A stretch of DNA of 64,000 nucleotides from Amphritea atlantica. Its GTDB lineage: Bacteria > Pseudomonadota > Gammaproteobacteria > Pseudomonadales > Balneatricaceae. Positions 1 to 7,344 of the stretch are shown here, one piece after another. The DNA lies in the NCBI RefSeq assembly GCF_018860855.1, contig NZ_JAHKQE010000005.1, positions 62,001 through 126,000 of the forward strand, read 5' to 3'. The translations under genes were made by a program, and so were the position numbers. The notes beneath the pieces were generated by a model, which saw only the letters and a list, made by a program, of their open reading frames with translations, ran no database searches and was not told the origin of the DNA. How positions within the stretch are numbered: the stretch's first letter is position 1; each line of letters begins with the position of its first letter.

Positions 1-47
1 GTTGGTGTTACCCTGCGAACGAATGAGCCATTAAGAAGGCTGTTTAG

Positions 48-311
48 TCATACGTAGGTAGGCAGCTTTACGTCGATAGTACCGAACTTAGCCTTCGCTT
101 CTTCATCATTCAGCGACAGACCCACGATAACATCTTCGCCTGCTTGCCAATTAGCTGGTGTCGCAATAGGTCCTTTAGCGGTTGCTTGCAGTGCATCCAG
201 CGCACGCAGGACTTCAGCAACGTTACGGCCAACAGACATTGGGGATGTCATGGATGTATCTATTCGTATATCAGTAGATACGTTGAGGGTAGCGGGATAA
301 ATAACCATCAA
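48..311 (-). pseudogene. Remnant of a 1-Cys peroxiredoxin (C-terminal part)
   Basis: The last 60 or so residues read like the C-terminal part of a Prx6-type 1-Cys peroxiredoxin, with the SPMSVGRNVAEVLRALDALQ segment and a PANW element. In the family about 150 residues with the peroxidatic cysteine should come before this. Here the frame closes with a stop at 351-353 and no thioredoxin-fold N-terminus is present. The first residues (VIYPATLNVST) resemble the family's 'MIHP...NT.TVRS' segment, but they join directly to RIDTSMTSPM. The roughly 12-15 residues of strand that normally separate the two are missing. This is therefore a decayed copy with an N-terminal loss and an internal deletion. 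The peroxiredoxin identity is from memory of family motifs. Confidence 0.6.
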
Positions 312-479
312 TATCAGATCGAGCCGGATTTCCTTGAAATATCCATGAACTTAATTTCCTAATGAAAGATGAAGCCAACATAAGGGGTGCGCAGAGAAGT
401 ACGAGCGGAACATCCCAGTGAACACAGCGAACGACTTAATGTTTTTGTTATCTATTTTCTTGGAGTACTCGCCAACGGC

Positions 480-1343
480 TCATACACTCGCCAACGCCAT
501 ACTCAATGGTGACTGATCAACTGTGTGTCGATACCACTGGTACTGAGGGTTACCTCCAGCATTATCGACATTTGGTGCGCCACGGCCAACGTCCAAATCG
601 GTTAAATTAAGGGTGCGCATTTCAACGCTAAAACGTGCTAACTTGGTCGTATTGGGCACACTCGCATGTAAATGAGCACTGGAAAAACATAGAATATCAC
701 CTGGTTCGATCACTATTTTTACCGCCTTGCTTTCATCCACTGGCCGCAATAACTGAGGTGCAGGAGAGTAGCTTACCGCGACACCTTCTGGCGTTTCGCG
801 GCGCGCAGCAAGATATTCTTTAAAGCTCCACTGCGCGGTATCGTTAAGGGTTGGATGCTCCCAGTGGTCTGGGTAAAAGGCAATACTCCGTTCTTCTTCT
901 ATCTTATAAATAGGTGCCCACCAGTTGGTCTGCGCTTGTATATTGCTTCCCCATGTATCACGATGATGCCCAACGACGGTACGCAGCCCCTCCGTAAAAG
1001 TCTTTTCGGCCGATACTACTCGCATAGCAAAGTAATCATAATAGGTCGAATCTAGCGCTAAACCTGCTTCCTGCAACGCATGAAAAAACATCGCCTTCGC
1101 TTTATCGTCAGCTTGAATTCTTTTCTGTGTATCGGCAACAAATCTTCGATAATCCTGCTCACTTAAATGGTACTGAGCTTGCTCTGGATATAGGCCATTC
1201 AAGGATTCTGATAATAGCTGATCGGTGTATTGGCATAATTCCAACATTGCTGGCAGTTGTTGAAAAACAATCAAGTCTCCTGCAAAGATGATCTTTGATC
1301 TTTGCTCATCTGTCATTCCACTATCGGTTTGAATAATATTCAT
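480..1343 (-). CDS. PhyH-like Fe(II)/2-oxoglutarate-dependent oxygenase
   Basis: A 287-residue protein of the phytanoyl-CoA dioxygenase-like cupin class. H127-R128-D129 (in GHHRDTW) gives the HxD half of the iron-binding facial triad. A distal histidine lies at 224 or 226 (SSAHLHASVP), and a nearby arginine (R237 in ARFSVEMR) could hold 2-oxoglutarate. The region from about 110 to 245 would form the double-stranded beta helix. The substrate cannot be told from sequence. There is no partner gene: the left neighbour is a peroxiredoxin remnant and the right is a long gene-free stretch. The ATG at 1343 is preceded by a modest AGG. A perfect 7-bp inverted repeat lies 72 bp upstream. Confidence 0.6.
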   Translation of the reverse strand: MNIIQTDSGMTDEQRSKIIFAGDLIVFQQLPAMLELCQYTDQLLSESLNGLYPEQAQYHLSEQDYRRFVADTQKRIQADDKAKAMFFHALQEAGLALDSTYYDYFAMRVVSAEKTFTEGLRTVVGHHRDTWGSNIQAQTNWWAPIYKIEEERSIAFYPDHWEHPTLNDTAQWSFKEYLAARRETPEGVAVSYSPAPQLLRPVDESKAVKIVIEPGDILCFSSAHLHASVPNTTKLARFSVEMRTLNLTDLDVGRGAPNVDNAGGNPQYQWYRHTVDQSPLSMALASV

Positions 1344-2206
1344 AACGTTGCCTGTAAATATATAATGTCATTTCATCACGTCCTTTGCGTCGCAGAAACA
1401 TAACAGCCAATTACAGTGCCATTTGGCACTATACCTCCCAAGCTCTATGACTCTGGAAATATGGTAAGGCAAAGGCGAACTTCATATCAGCAGATTAACG
1501 ATCATTAAGTAGGCAACTTATAGAACTATAGTGCCTGTCGAGGCTGCTTCCATGCCATAAAATTGCCTCAATCATAATAGCCAGATGCCATTAAATCAAA
1601 ATAAAGGCTCGATACTTTTGTTGGCTCGTGTTGGCTCGTGTTGGCTCGCTGCTCAGCAAATATGGATTCAATCGTGACGAGGCACCCAGAGGGCATGCTA
1701 GCGTCACTCGCTACACTGGGTGCTATATCACACTATAGTGCGATGCATACATCATCGATGCCTTTGTTTGCAGGAGAGAACTCGGAGGTGGGAGTGGTGT
1801 GGGAGCCGCGTCCTCCGGCGATCAATGTTTGGCTGTATCGGTGCGGTTCGTTCCTCACCGCCACCCTACGCGACTCACTCCTCTTTTTTCTGTAACCTCG
1901 GTTGTGCTGATCAGGCGTATCGCCTCTAGAAATACCGACCTGCAACATCATGTCATACGGTTTTAAACCTAACGAAATACGAAGCGGTTTAACTTGATTT
2001 GATAGCGCTGACATAAAGAAACATATGAGTTGCTTTGGTGTTAGCTATATTCGGCTTCTAAGCGACTGAACCGTCAGTATAGATTTGGTAGAACTAGACA
2101 AATAATTCACAGCTTCGCTGTTCACCCTTACGGCCATCGTCGCAGGCGCCGAAGTTGCATCGCTCGGCTCGAACTGACCGTTCTTCATCTGCATAGTCCA
2201 GATAGC
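1344..2206. other. Gene-free stretch with small repeats and hairpins
   Basis: No convincing gene is seen in about 860 bp. It holds an inverted repeat AGTGCCA-TT-TGGCACT at 1415-1430, a decamer tandem repeat at 1621-1649, and a hairpin at 1682-1723 (GCACCCAG with CTGGGTGC, and AGCG/CGCT nested inside). It also holds a perfect palindrome CACTATAGTG at 1731-1740. A segment at about 1797-1872 looks like a worn relative of the palindromic repeat found at 20.2-20.5 kb. ORFs of 69-93 codons cross this stretch, but they have no good ribosome binding site and no recognisable domain. Confidence 0.5.
1621..1649. repeat. Tandem decamer repeat, about 2.9 copies
   Basis: The unit TTGGCTCGTG occurs twice in full, followed by a nearly complete third copy ending GCTCGCT. 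It lies in the gene-free stretch upstream of the oxygenase gene. No function is evident; slipped-strand copying is the likely origin. Confidence 0.8.
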
Positions 2207-2210
2207 AAAA

Positions 2211-2230
2211 AGCCTCGCAATTGCGAGGCT
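2211..2230. terminator. Terminator of tRNA-Val
   Basis: A perfect 20-base palindrome (AGCCTCGCAA TTGCGAGGCT) is flanked by four A on the left and three T on the right. Read on the minus strand it gives a GC-rich stem followed by five T, 10 bases past the CCA end of the tRNA. It could act in both directions. Confidence 0.85.
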
Positions 2231-2240
2231 TTTCTATGTT

Positions 2241-2317
<77 letters not shown>

Positions 2318-2353
2318 AGAATGTTTGATCCCCGTTGGGAAACAACGCTGGCT

Positions 2354-2381
2354 ATTATACGCAGCGATTAAGCGGGTTCAA
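2354..2381 (-). promoter_or_regulatory. Sigma-70 promoter of tRNA-Val
   Basis: On the minus strand there is TTGAAC (complement at 2376-2381), a 16-bp spacer and a perfect TATAAT (complement at 2354-2359). A GC-containing stretch follows. Transcription would start about 30 bases before the tRNA. A GC-rich discriminator is typical of stringently controlled stable-RNA promoters; that regulation is inferred. Confidence 0.75.
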
Positions 2382-2457
2382 GCCCTAATTTGCATTTTTA
2401 TGACGATTTTAAATAACCTGCAGCAAAACCGGCGATCGATTAACTGATACGCCGATT

Positions 2458-3219
2458 TCAGACCAAAACTACCTGACCATTACCAAGGACCACCCGTTGA
2501 GATTCATACTGCCAATGCTGCTGTATCCGCGCATCGGATAACACCTCGGCGGGGGTATCAATCACACAAACTTGCCCCTTATCCAACAAACAGCAATTAT
2601 CACAATAACGTAGCACTTGATTAAGGTCGTGTAGGATGGCGATCACCCCAAAACCTTCGTCCCTAGCTAACTGCTGAACCAGCCCAAGTAGATTGTGTTG
2701 TTGGCCTAAATCCTGTGCTGAAGTTGGTTCATCAAGCAACAATAAGGGTGCCCGACCGGCCTGACTTAGTTGTAACAATACTCGGGCTAATTGCACCCGC
2801 TGCCGCTCACCGCCAGACAATGAAGGATAGGGCCGATCGGCAAAACGAGTGCAGTCAGTAAGCTGCATTTTCTCATCGATCAATCGGCTAGCTTGCCCTC
2901 GTGAGAGGGATAACGGGGTTAAACCTAACGCAACAACTTCTCTAGCACTGAAGGGAAACGCCAGCTGACTCGCTTGAGGAAGCACCGCTAAATGCTGAGC
3001 TAAGTCTCGCCGGTTCCAGTCGCTTAATGTTTTATCGTACAACCGAATAGAACCCTGGGTCTTAATATCACCGCTGATGGCTTTCAATAAGGTGGTTTTA
3101 CCCGCACCGTTAGGTCCGAGCAAGCCGTACACCTCCCCCGCCACGACCTCTATAGAGACATCATCTAGCAGCCGTTTACCTTGAGGGGCGAAAGTCACGT
3201 TATCAAGTTGTAACATCAT
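2458..3219 (-). CDS. hmuV: Heme ABC transporter ATP-binding protein HmuV
   Basis: The cytoplasmic ATPase of a hemin importer, about 253 residues. Walker A (GPNGAGKT) is at 35-42, the Q-loop lies near 82-85 (PQASQ), the signature LSGGE is at 134-138, Walker B with DEP is at 159-165, and the switch histidine is in ILHDLN near 197. The open frame extends 82 codons further upstream, but that part lies inside hmuU and has no homologous content. The first ATG of the MM pair overlaps the hmuU stop (TGATG), indicating coupled translation. The start could be 3216 instead. It is the last gene of the tonB-exbBD-hmuTUV operon and would pair with HmuU. Confidence 0.93.
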   Translation of the reverse strand: MMLQLDNVTFAPQGKRLLDDVSIEVVAGEVYGLLGPNGAGKTTLLKAISGDIKTQGSIRLYDKTLSDWNRRDLAQHLAVLPQASQLAFPFSAREVVALGLTPLSLSRGQASRLIDEKMQLTDCTRFADRPYPSLSGGERQRVQLARVLLQLSQAGRAPLLLLDEPTSAQDLGQQHNLLGLVQQLARDEGFGVIAILHDLNQVLRYCDNCCLLDKGQVCVIDTPAEVLSDARIQQHWQYESQRVVLGNGQVVLV

Positions 3220-4244
3220 CAACTCCAATTTTTTCGCTGCTGAACTAATAAAACCAAAAAGAACGGCGCGCCAAGTAATACCGTAACTAATCCCACGGGC
3301 AACTCGGCAGGTTGCACAACGACACGCGCCAAGAGATCGGAACACATCAACAACACGGCCCCCAGTAATGCAGACAGCGGTAGTAGGTAGTGATGATTTG
3401 ATCCGGTGGCCAAACGGACTAAGTGGGGAACAACCAAACCGATAAAACCGATAATGCCGGCACAAGATACCGCCACGCCGACACCCACCGCGGTGAGAAT
3501 AATCATTTGCAGTTTGAGTTGTTCAACATTGATGCCTAGATGACGCGCTTCCGACTCACCGAGCAGTACAGCATTCAAAGCTTGTGCGCGACGCTGAAAT
3601 GCGATCATTAAGACCAGCATCGTGGTGAAGGCTAACCATAAATTAGCGCTGCTCGCAGAGGTTAATGATCCCATCTGCCAAACGCTCAACTCCCGTAAAC
3701 TGCTGTCATCAGCGAAGTAACTTAAAAAACCAATGGCCGCCCCAGCAAACGCCGATATCGCCACACCGGCTAATAGTAATACCAATACCGAGGTGCCATT
3801 TTTTGATTGCGCAAAACCATAAACAAGCAGCGTTGTGAGTAAGCCCCCTAAAAAAGCACTCACCGGTATCGTCCAGCTGCCCCAAGCAGATGGAAATAAA
3901 ACAATGGCAACAATCGCTCCCACCGCCGCCCCAGACGATACTCCGATGATGCCTGGATCGGCCAAGGGGTTACGGAATAAACCCTGCACAACGGCGCCGC
4001 ACTGGGCCAAGATAGCGCCCACAAAAATAGCCAATAACAAACGCGGTAGCCGCAGTTCTAACACCACCACTTCTTGATAATCGTGTAGCTGGCTGAAATT
4101 TGCATCAAATGCTTTGTCGACAACAATGAGTAAGCTATCAAGTACCGGCAGACTCATAGCACCGACCACCAGCGATAATAATCCACAAACCAGCAACAGC
4201 CCCGTCAATGCGAAAGCGTAAAGTGGGACAGACCGCGGCATCAA
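3219..4244 (-). CDS. hmuU: Heme ABC transporter permease HmuU
   Basis: A 341-residue FecCD/BtuC-family inner-membrane permease with about ten hydrophobic segments. Family hallmarks are RLPRLLLAIFVGAILAQCG near the first periplasmic turn, NPLADPGIIGVSSGAA near 92-107, and GFIGLVVPHLVR near 265-280, which docks on the ATPase. Its start overlaps the hmuT stop by four bases (ATGA), and its stop overlaps the hmuV start. With HmuT and HmuV it makes a complete heme or hemin importer. A siderophore or B12 substrate is possible for the fold, but the TonB receptor and hutXZ next door favour heme. Confidence 0.93.
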   Translation of the reverse strand: MMPRSVPLYAFALTGLLLVCGLLSLVVGAMSLPVLDSLLIVVDKAFDANFSQLHDYQEVVVLELRLPRLLLAIFVGAILAQCGAVVQGLFRNPLADPGIIGVSSGAAVGAIVAIVLFPSAWGSWTIPVSAFLGGLLTTLLVYGFAQSKNGTSVLVLLLAGVAISAFAGAAIGFLSYFADDSSLRELSVWQMGSLTSASSANLWLAFTTMLVLMIAFQRRAQALNAVLLGESEARHLGINVEQLKLQMIILTAVGVGVAVSCAGIIGFIGLVVPHLVRLATGSNHHYLLPLSALLGAVLLMCSDLLARVVVQPAELPVGLVTVLLGAPFFLVLLVQQRKNWS

Positions 4245-5143
4245 TGATCACCCTGTACAGCAAGCGTGCGAATAGTGGATAACTGCTGCGTTAAGCGGAT
4301 CGCTTCATCGATCGCTGATACACTCAAGCCAACCACCAAGGAGGCACCATCAACGGCCACAATACGCTGCTGTTTTCCGGCGGGGGTATGCGCCAATACG
4401 GCATTAGCCGCAAGTAGCTTAGGCACCGCCGTGTCAGCGGTGCGCCCCGCGACAATAATGATAGTCGGCTGCATCTCTAACAAAGATTCAGCGGATATAT
4501 TCCGATAGTTATCAAACCCAGCGACATTCTCGGCTTTCATTAGCTGTATAAACGCATCACCACTGGTACCTCTACCCGCCAAACGTAACTTGGTTTCATC
4601 CATCGCCAGCAGAAAAGCAACACGCTCCCCTGCTAAATGATGTTGCTCAATCTTAGCCAATTTACCGTTAACGCTAGCGAGTAAAGCCTGCCCCTTATCA
4701 GTTTGGTTCAATGCCGCTGACAATTGCAGAATATTGTCCTCTAACTGCTGGCCCGTTTTGGCACTATTCAATGGCACGAATTTAACGTTGGCCTGCTTGA
4801 GTGCCATCAACACATTCTCTGGACCCGTATGTTCACTACCGATGACAACCGTTGGATTCAAACTCAATAAACCTTCAGCGGATAAAGTGCGGTGATAACC
4901 AATATTAGCTAGCTTGGGATAATCAGGCGGTAATTGACTGGTGACATCGACGGCTATCAACTGTTTATCGAGCCCTAGAGCGAACATCAATTCAGTTACG
5001 CCAGCATCCGTGCTAATCACCCGCATCGGTTGCTCGGCATAAACCGATAAGGGGACGGCCGTTATCAACATCAACTTAATGCAGATAAAAGTGACAAGTT
5101 TTACAGGCTTGCGTCTAATCGATCGAAACAGTAATGAGTTCAT
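4241..5143 (-). CDS. hmuT: Periplasmic hemin-binding protein HmuT
   Basis: A 300-residue class III (BtuF/FhuD-like) binding protein. Residues 1-36 form a cleavable signal peptide: a basic start, a hydrophobic core, then SVYA before EQPMRV. The body starts with RVISTDAGVTELMFALG, as in HmuT proteins, and contains NIGYHRTLSAEGLLSLNPTVVIG, where the tyrosine of GYHR matches the usual heme-ligand region. It would carry hemin from the outer-membrane receptor to HmuUV. It overlaps exbD by four bases at its start and hmuU by four at its end. Confidence 0.92.
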   Translation of the reverse strand: MNSLLFRSIRRKPVKLVTFICIKLMLITAVPLSVYAEQPMRVISTDAGVTELMFALGLDKQLIAVDVTSQLPPDYPKLANIGYHRTLSAEGLLSLNPTVVIGSEHTGPENVLMALKQANVKFVPLNSAKTGQQLEDNILQLSAALNQTDKGQALLASVNGKLAKIEQHHLAGERVAFLLAMDETKLRLAGRGTSGDAFIQLMKAENVAGFDNYRNISAESLLEMQPTIIIVAGRTADTAVPKLLAANAVLAHTPAGKQQRIVAVDGASLVVGLSVSAIDEAIRLTQQLSTIRTLAVQGDH

Positions 5144-5559
5144 GGCTGTGCATCTTCCATTAAAATGTGGGTATTAGTTACCTGCTGCTCATTCAGCAGC
5201 GCCAGAAGTTTTAATAACGGTTCTACCTCCACATCGCGGGCGGCCGCTATCGATACTTCTGGTGTTGAGACTACGGCAATATTGAGCAGCAACGACGCCT
5301 TAAACTCTGGCCAGGTATAGAAGCGTTCCTCACCGATGGCATAAGCTGGCGATTCATTGAATAAACTCACGACGATGGGCTTGGTTGTCGTTTCTTGTTG
5401 GCTGATCTCGCTATCACTACTGGGTATATCCACCGGCAAGGAAAGCAGCCGCGCATTGGTGGTGAGCAGCAAAAACACCACCACAATAAAAATGATATCG
5501 ATCAGCGATGTGAGCTCTAAGCTGCTGTGAAGCTGCGTTTTATGTTGCACGCGGATCAT
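5140..5559 (-). CDS. exbD: ExbD/TolR-family energy transducer subunit
   Basis: A 139-residue inner-membrane protein with one N-terminal membrane segment near 17-35 (LTSLIDIIFIVVVFLLLTT). It carries the essential family aspartate (D21), followed by a periplasmic domain. With ExbB and TonB it uses the proton gradient to power outer-membrane uptake. It overlaps exbB upstream and hmuT downstream by four bases each. Position inside the heme operon, rather than near pal/tolB, points to ExbD and not TolR. Confidence 0.9.
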   Translation of the reverse strand: MIRVQHKTQLHSSLELTSLIDIIFIVVVFLLLTTNARLLSLPVDIPSSDSEISQQETTTKPIVVSLFNESPAYAIGEERFYTWPEFKASLLLNIAVVSTPEVSIAAARDVEVEPLLKLLALLNEQQVTNTHILMEDAQP

Positions 5560-6122
5560 TTCAATCCACCACGACCATCGCCCGTCATCTTGACGCCTTC
5601 AAGGCGAAGGTTAGCGACATTCAAACCCTGTTCGGTCATGCTAACCAGTTTATCCACCCATAGCTGAAAGCCATGCGCGCCCAACACTGCCGGTATGGCG
5701 ATAATCAAACCGGCCGCCGTGGTTTTCATCGCGATGCCCAATCCTTCGGCCATCATTGAAGGATCGATAGGTCCTTGATGCCCACCTAATGAATCAAATA
5801 CTTGAATCAAACCGATCACCGTCCCCAACAACCCTAACAACGGCGCAACCAAAGCAATAATATGCAACAAACGAACACCATGATTCAGTGTCCGTTGACG
5901 ACTCTGCAACCAGATCGCCGCGATTTCTGACCGCATACTGCGTGGCTGATCGGCGTGTTGATCAAGCAATAACATGCCCGCAGAGGGCAAACTACGCTTG
6001 ATACTGTGATAACAGAGCACCGCAATCCGTTCGAGTAGAATCAACAGCGTCAGTACAAAACAGATTAACAAAGGCACACCTAATGGCCCGAGGTATTGCT
6101 GGGATAAGCTAAAAATATTCAT
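5556..6122 (-). CDS. exbB: ExbB/MotA-TolQ-family proton channel protein
   Basis: A 188-residue inner-membrane protein with three hydrophobic stretches: about 12-35, 85-108 (LHIIALVAPLLGLLGTVIGL) and 126-148. The GLLGTVIGL and EGLGIAMKTTAAGLIIAIPA motifs are typical of ExbB/TolQ. It is at the short end of the family. It should form the pentameric channel around ExbD that energises TonB. It lies 28 bp after tonB and overlaps exbD. The ribosome binding site before 6122 is weak. Confidence 0.9.
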   Translation of the reverse strand: MNIFSLSQQYLGPLGVPLLICFVLTLLILLERIAVLCYHSIKRSLPSAGMLLLDQHADQPRSMRSEIAAIWLQSRQRTLNHGVRLLHIIALVAPLLGLLGTVIGLIQVFDSLGGHQGPIDPSMMAEGLGIAMKTTAAGLIIAIPAVLGAHGFQLWVDKLVSMTEQGLNVANLRLEGVKMTGDGRGGLK

Positions 6123-6150
6123 AATGTCCGTTTAAAACCTGTAACAAGGA

Positions 6151-7017
6151 TCAATTAAGTGAAAAAACAACAGGGATACGTACCCTTGATGCGGTACGAA
6201 TACCGTTTTCTTCATAAGGTTTAAATTGCCAACCAGAGACCGCTTTTAACGCAGAGGCATCTAACAGAGCTAAGCCAGAGCTCTCGCTAACTTCCAACTT
6301 CGATTTTTGACCTTTTTCATCCAGCCAAATATCAAGCCAAACGGTCCCTTCTTGACCTCGTTTGCGGGCAACCGAGGGGTAACGCGGAGGCATGGGCTGA
6401 GCAGCAAAAACCGGCTCGGTAATAATAGGTTCATGCTTACCGACCAGTCCTGCTTGGTGCGCTATTGGGCTGGAATTAGGATTGGCTGCGGTATGTGAAT
6501 CGACTGACGACGCCACGGACCGTTTATTCACAGGCGCTGTTTTCGGTTGACGCTCATTGCTCTCGGCTAAGGCAACGGGCTGCTGAGACGATAGCTCGAC
6601 CGGTTTAGCTTGCGCTGCCTTTGCGGATGGTGGGGAAGCTTTAGTGACCGCCAGCGTTGTCTTCGTTGACGCTGCCACCTTTGTCTTTGTTAACGTAGGC
6701 TTGGTTAATTCTGCCGAAGGCTGGAACACAGCACTTTGCGGCGCCTTCTCTGCAACCACGTTAGGACTAGGCTTTAACGTTGGTTCAAGCGCAGCAGCCT
6801 CGATACTCTCATTGGACTCAGTCGTTGTTAGCGCTTGGTTAATTCTCGGCGGCGCAAATGAAATCGCCACGGCTAGACGACTACTCGCAGCAGCATGCCC
6901 CGATATAACATGAGGTTTACCAAGGGCCGCCACTGCCCAATTTTGTAATAGAAAAAGCGCCCCGATAAACAATAGTCGCCAACTGAGTAAGCCTTTTTTT
7001 GTAACGAACTGAGCCAT
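6151..7017 (-). CDS. tonB: TonB energy transducer of the heme uptake system
   Basis: A 288-residue protein with a single N-terminal membrane anchor (about 12-31, WRLLFIGALFLLQNWAVAA). A long spacer rich in Ala, Thr, Lys, Pro and Ser (about 60-200) would span the periplasm. The C-terminal TonB domain is at about 205-288, with PPRYPSVARKRGQEGTVWLD and a terminal RVRIPVVFSLN strand. The usual SxxxH signature in the anchor is not seen. The ATG at 7017, with GAAGG nine bases ahead, is preferred over an in-frame TTG at 7020. It is the first gene of the leftward heme operon and is probably Fur-controlled. Confidence 0.9.
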   Translation of the reverse strand: MAQFVTKKGLLSWRLLFIGALFLLQNWAVAALGKPHVISGHAAASSRLAVAISFAPPRINQALTTTESNESIEAAALEPTLKPSPNVVAEKAPQSAVFQPSAELTKPTLTKTKVAASTKTTLAVTKASPPSAKAAQAKPVELSSQQPVALAESNERQPKTAPVNKRSVASSVDSHTAANPNSSPIAHQAGLVGKHEPIITEPVFAAQPMPPRYPSVARKRGQEGTVWLDIWLDEKGQKSKLEVSESSGLALLDASALKAVSGWQFKPYEENGIRTASRVRIPVVFSLN

Positions 7018-7134
7018 CAATTCAAACCTTCGCCCTAGCGTTTGCCTAATAAAATTTTAAATCTGCCTTTCAGAATCAACCCTTTGAGCAGCAAAACGCA
7101 ATCATCTTAAAACACTCGCTACATGATTGTAAAT

Positions 7135-7153
7135 ACAAATCGTTATCATTTAC
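7135..7153. promoter_or_regulatory. Candidate Fur box in the tonB/receptor divergent region
   Basis: ACAAATCGTTATCATTTAC, read on the other strand, matches the classical 19-bp Fur consensus at about 12 of 19 positions, including the AATGATAA core. It lies between two divergent iron-uptake transcription units, 118 bp before the tonB start and 192 bp before the receptor start. Both would be repressed by Fe-Fur when iron is plentiful. No footprint can be inferred from sequence alone. Confidence 0.65.
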
Positions 7154-7344
7154 ATTCGTTTTCACGTCAAGTACCATGCCTTCACTCTTGATCAGCGAAC
7201 GACGAAAAAACACAGATTTAAGGTGTCAAAGGTTTCCGCTACCGGTAACAACAAAGGGTTGGTATGACCCGATCACCAAAATCTTTCGAACGAGCCGCTG
7301 GTTGTTTTATTAACTTAATTCACATCAACTCAACAGGACGATTC

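Noticed and set aside
1733-2014. 93-codon minus-strand frame in the gene-free stretch
   Set aside because: Arg-rich, low-complexity product without domain, weak ribosome site, and it crosses the worn repeat and hairpins.
3220-3465. N-terminal extension of HmuV
   Set aside because: The open frame overlaps hmuU in another frame and the translated residues do not resemble ABC ATPases.
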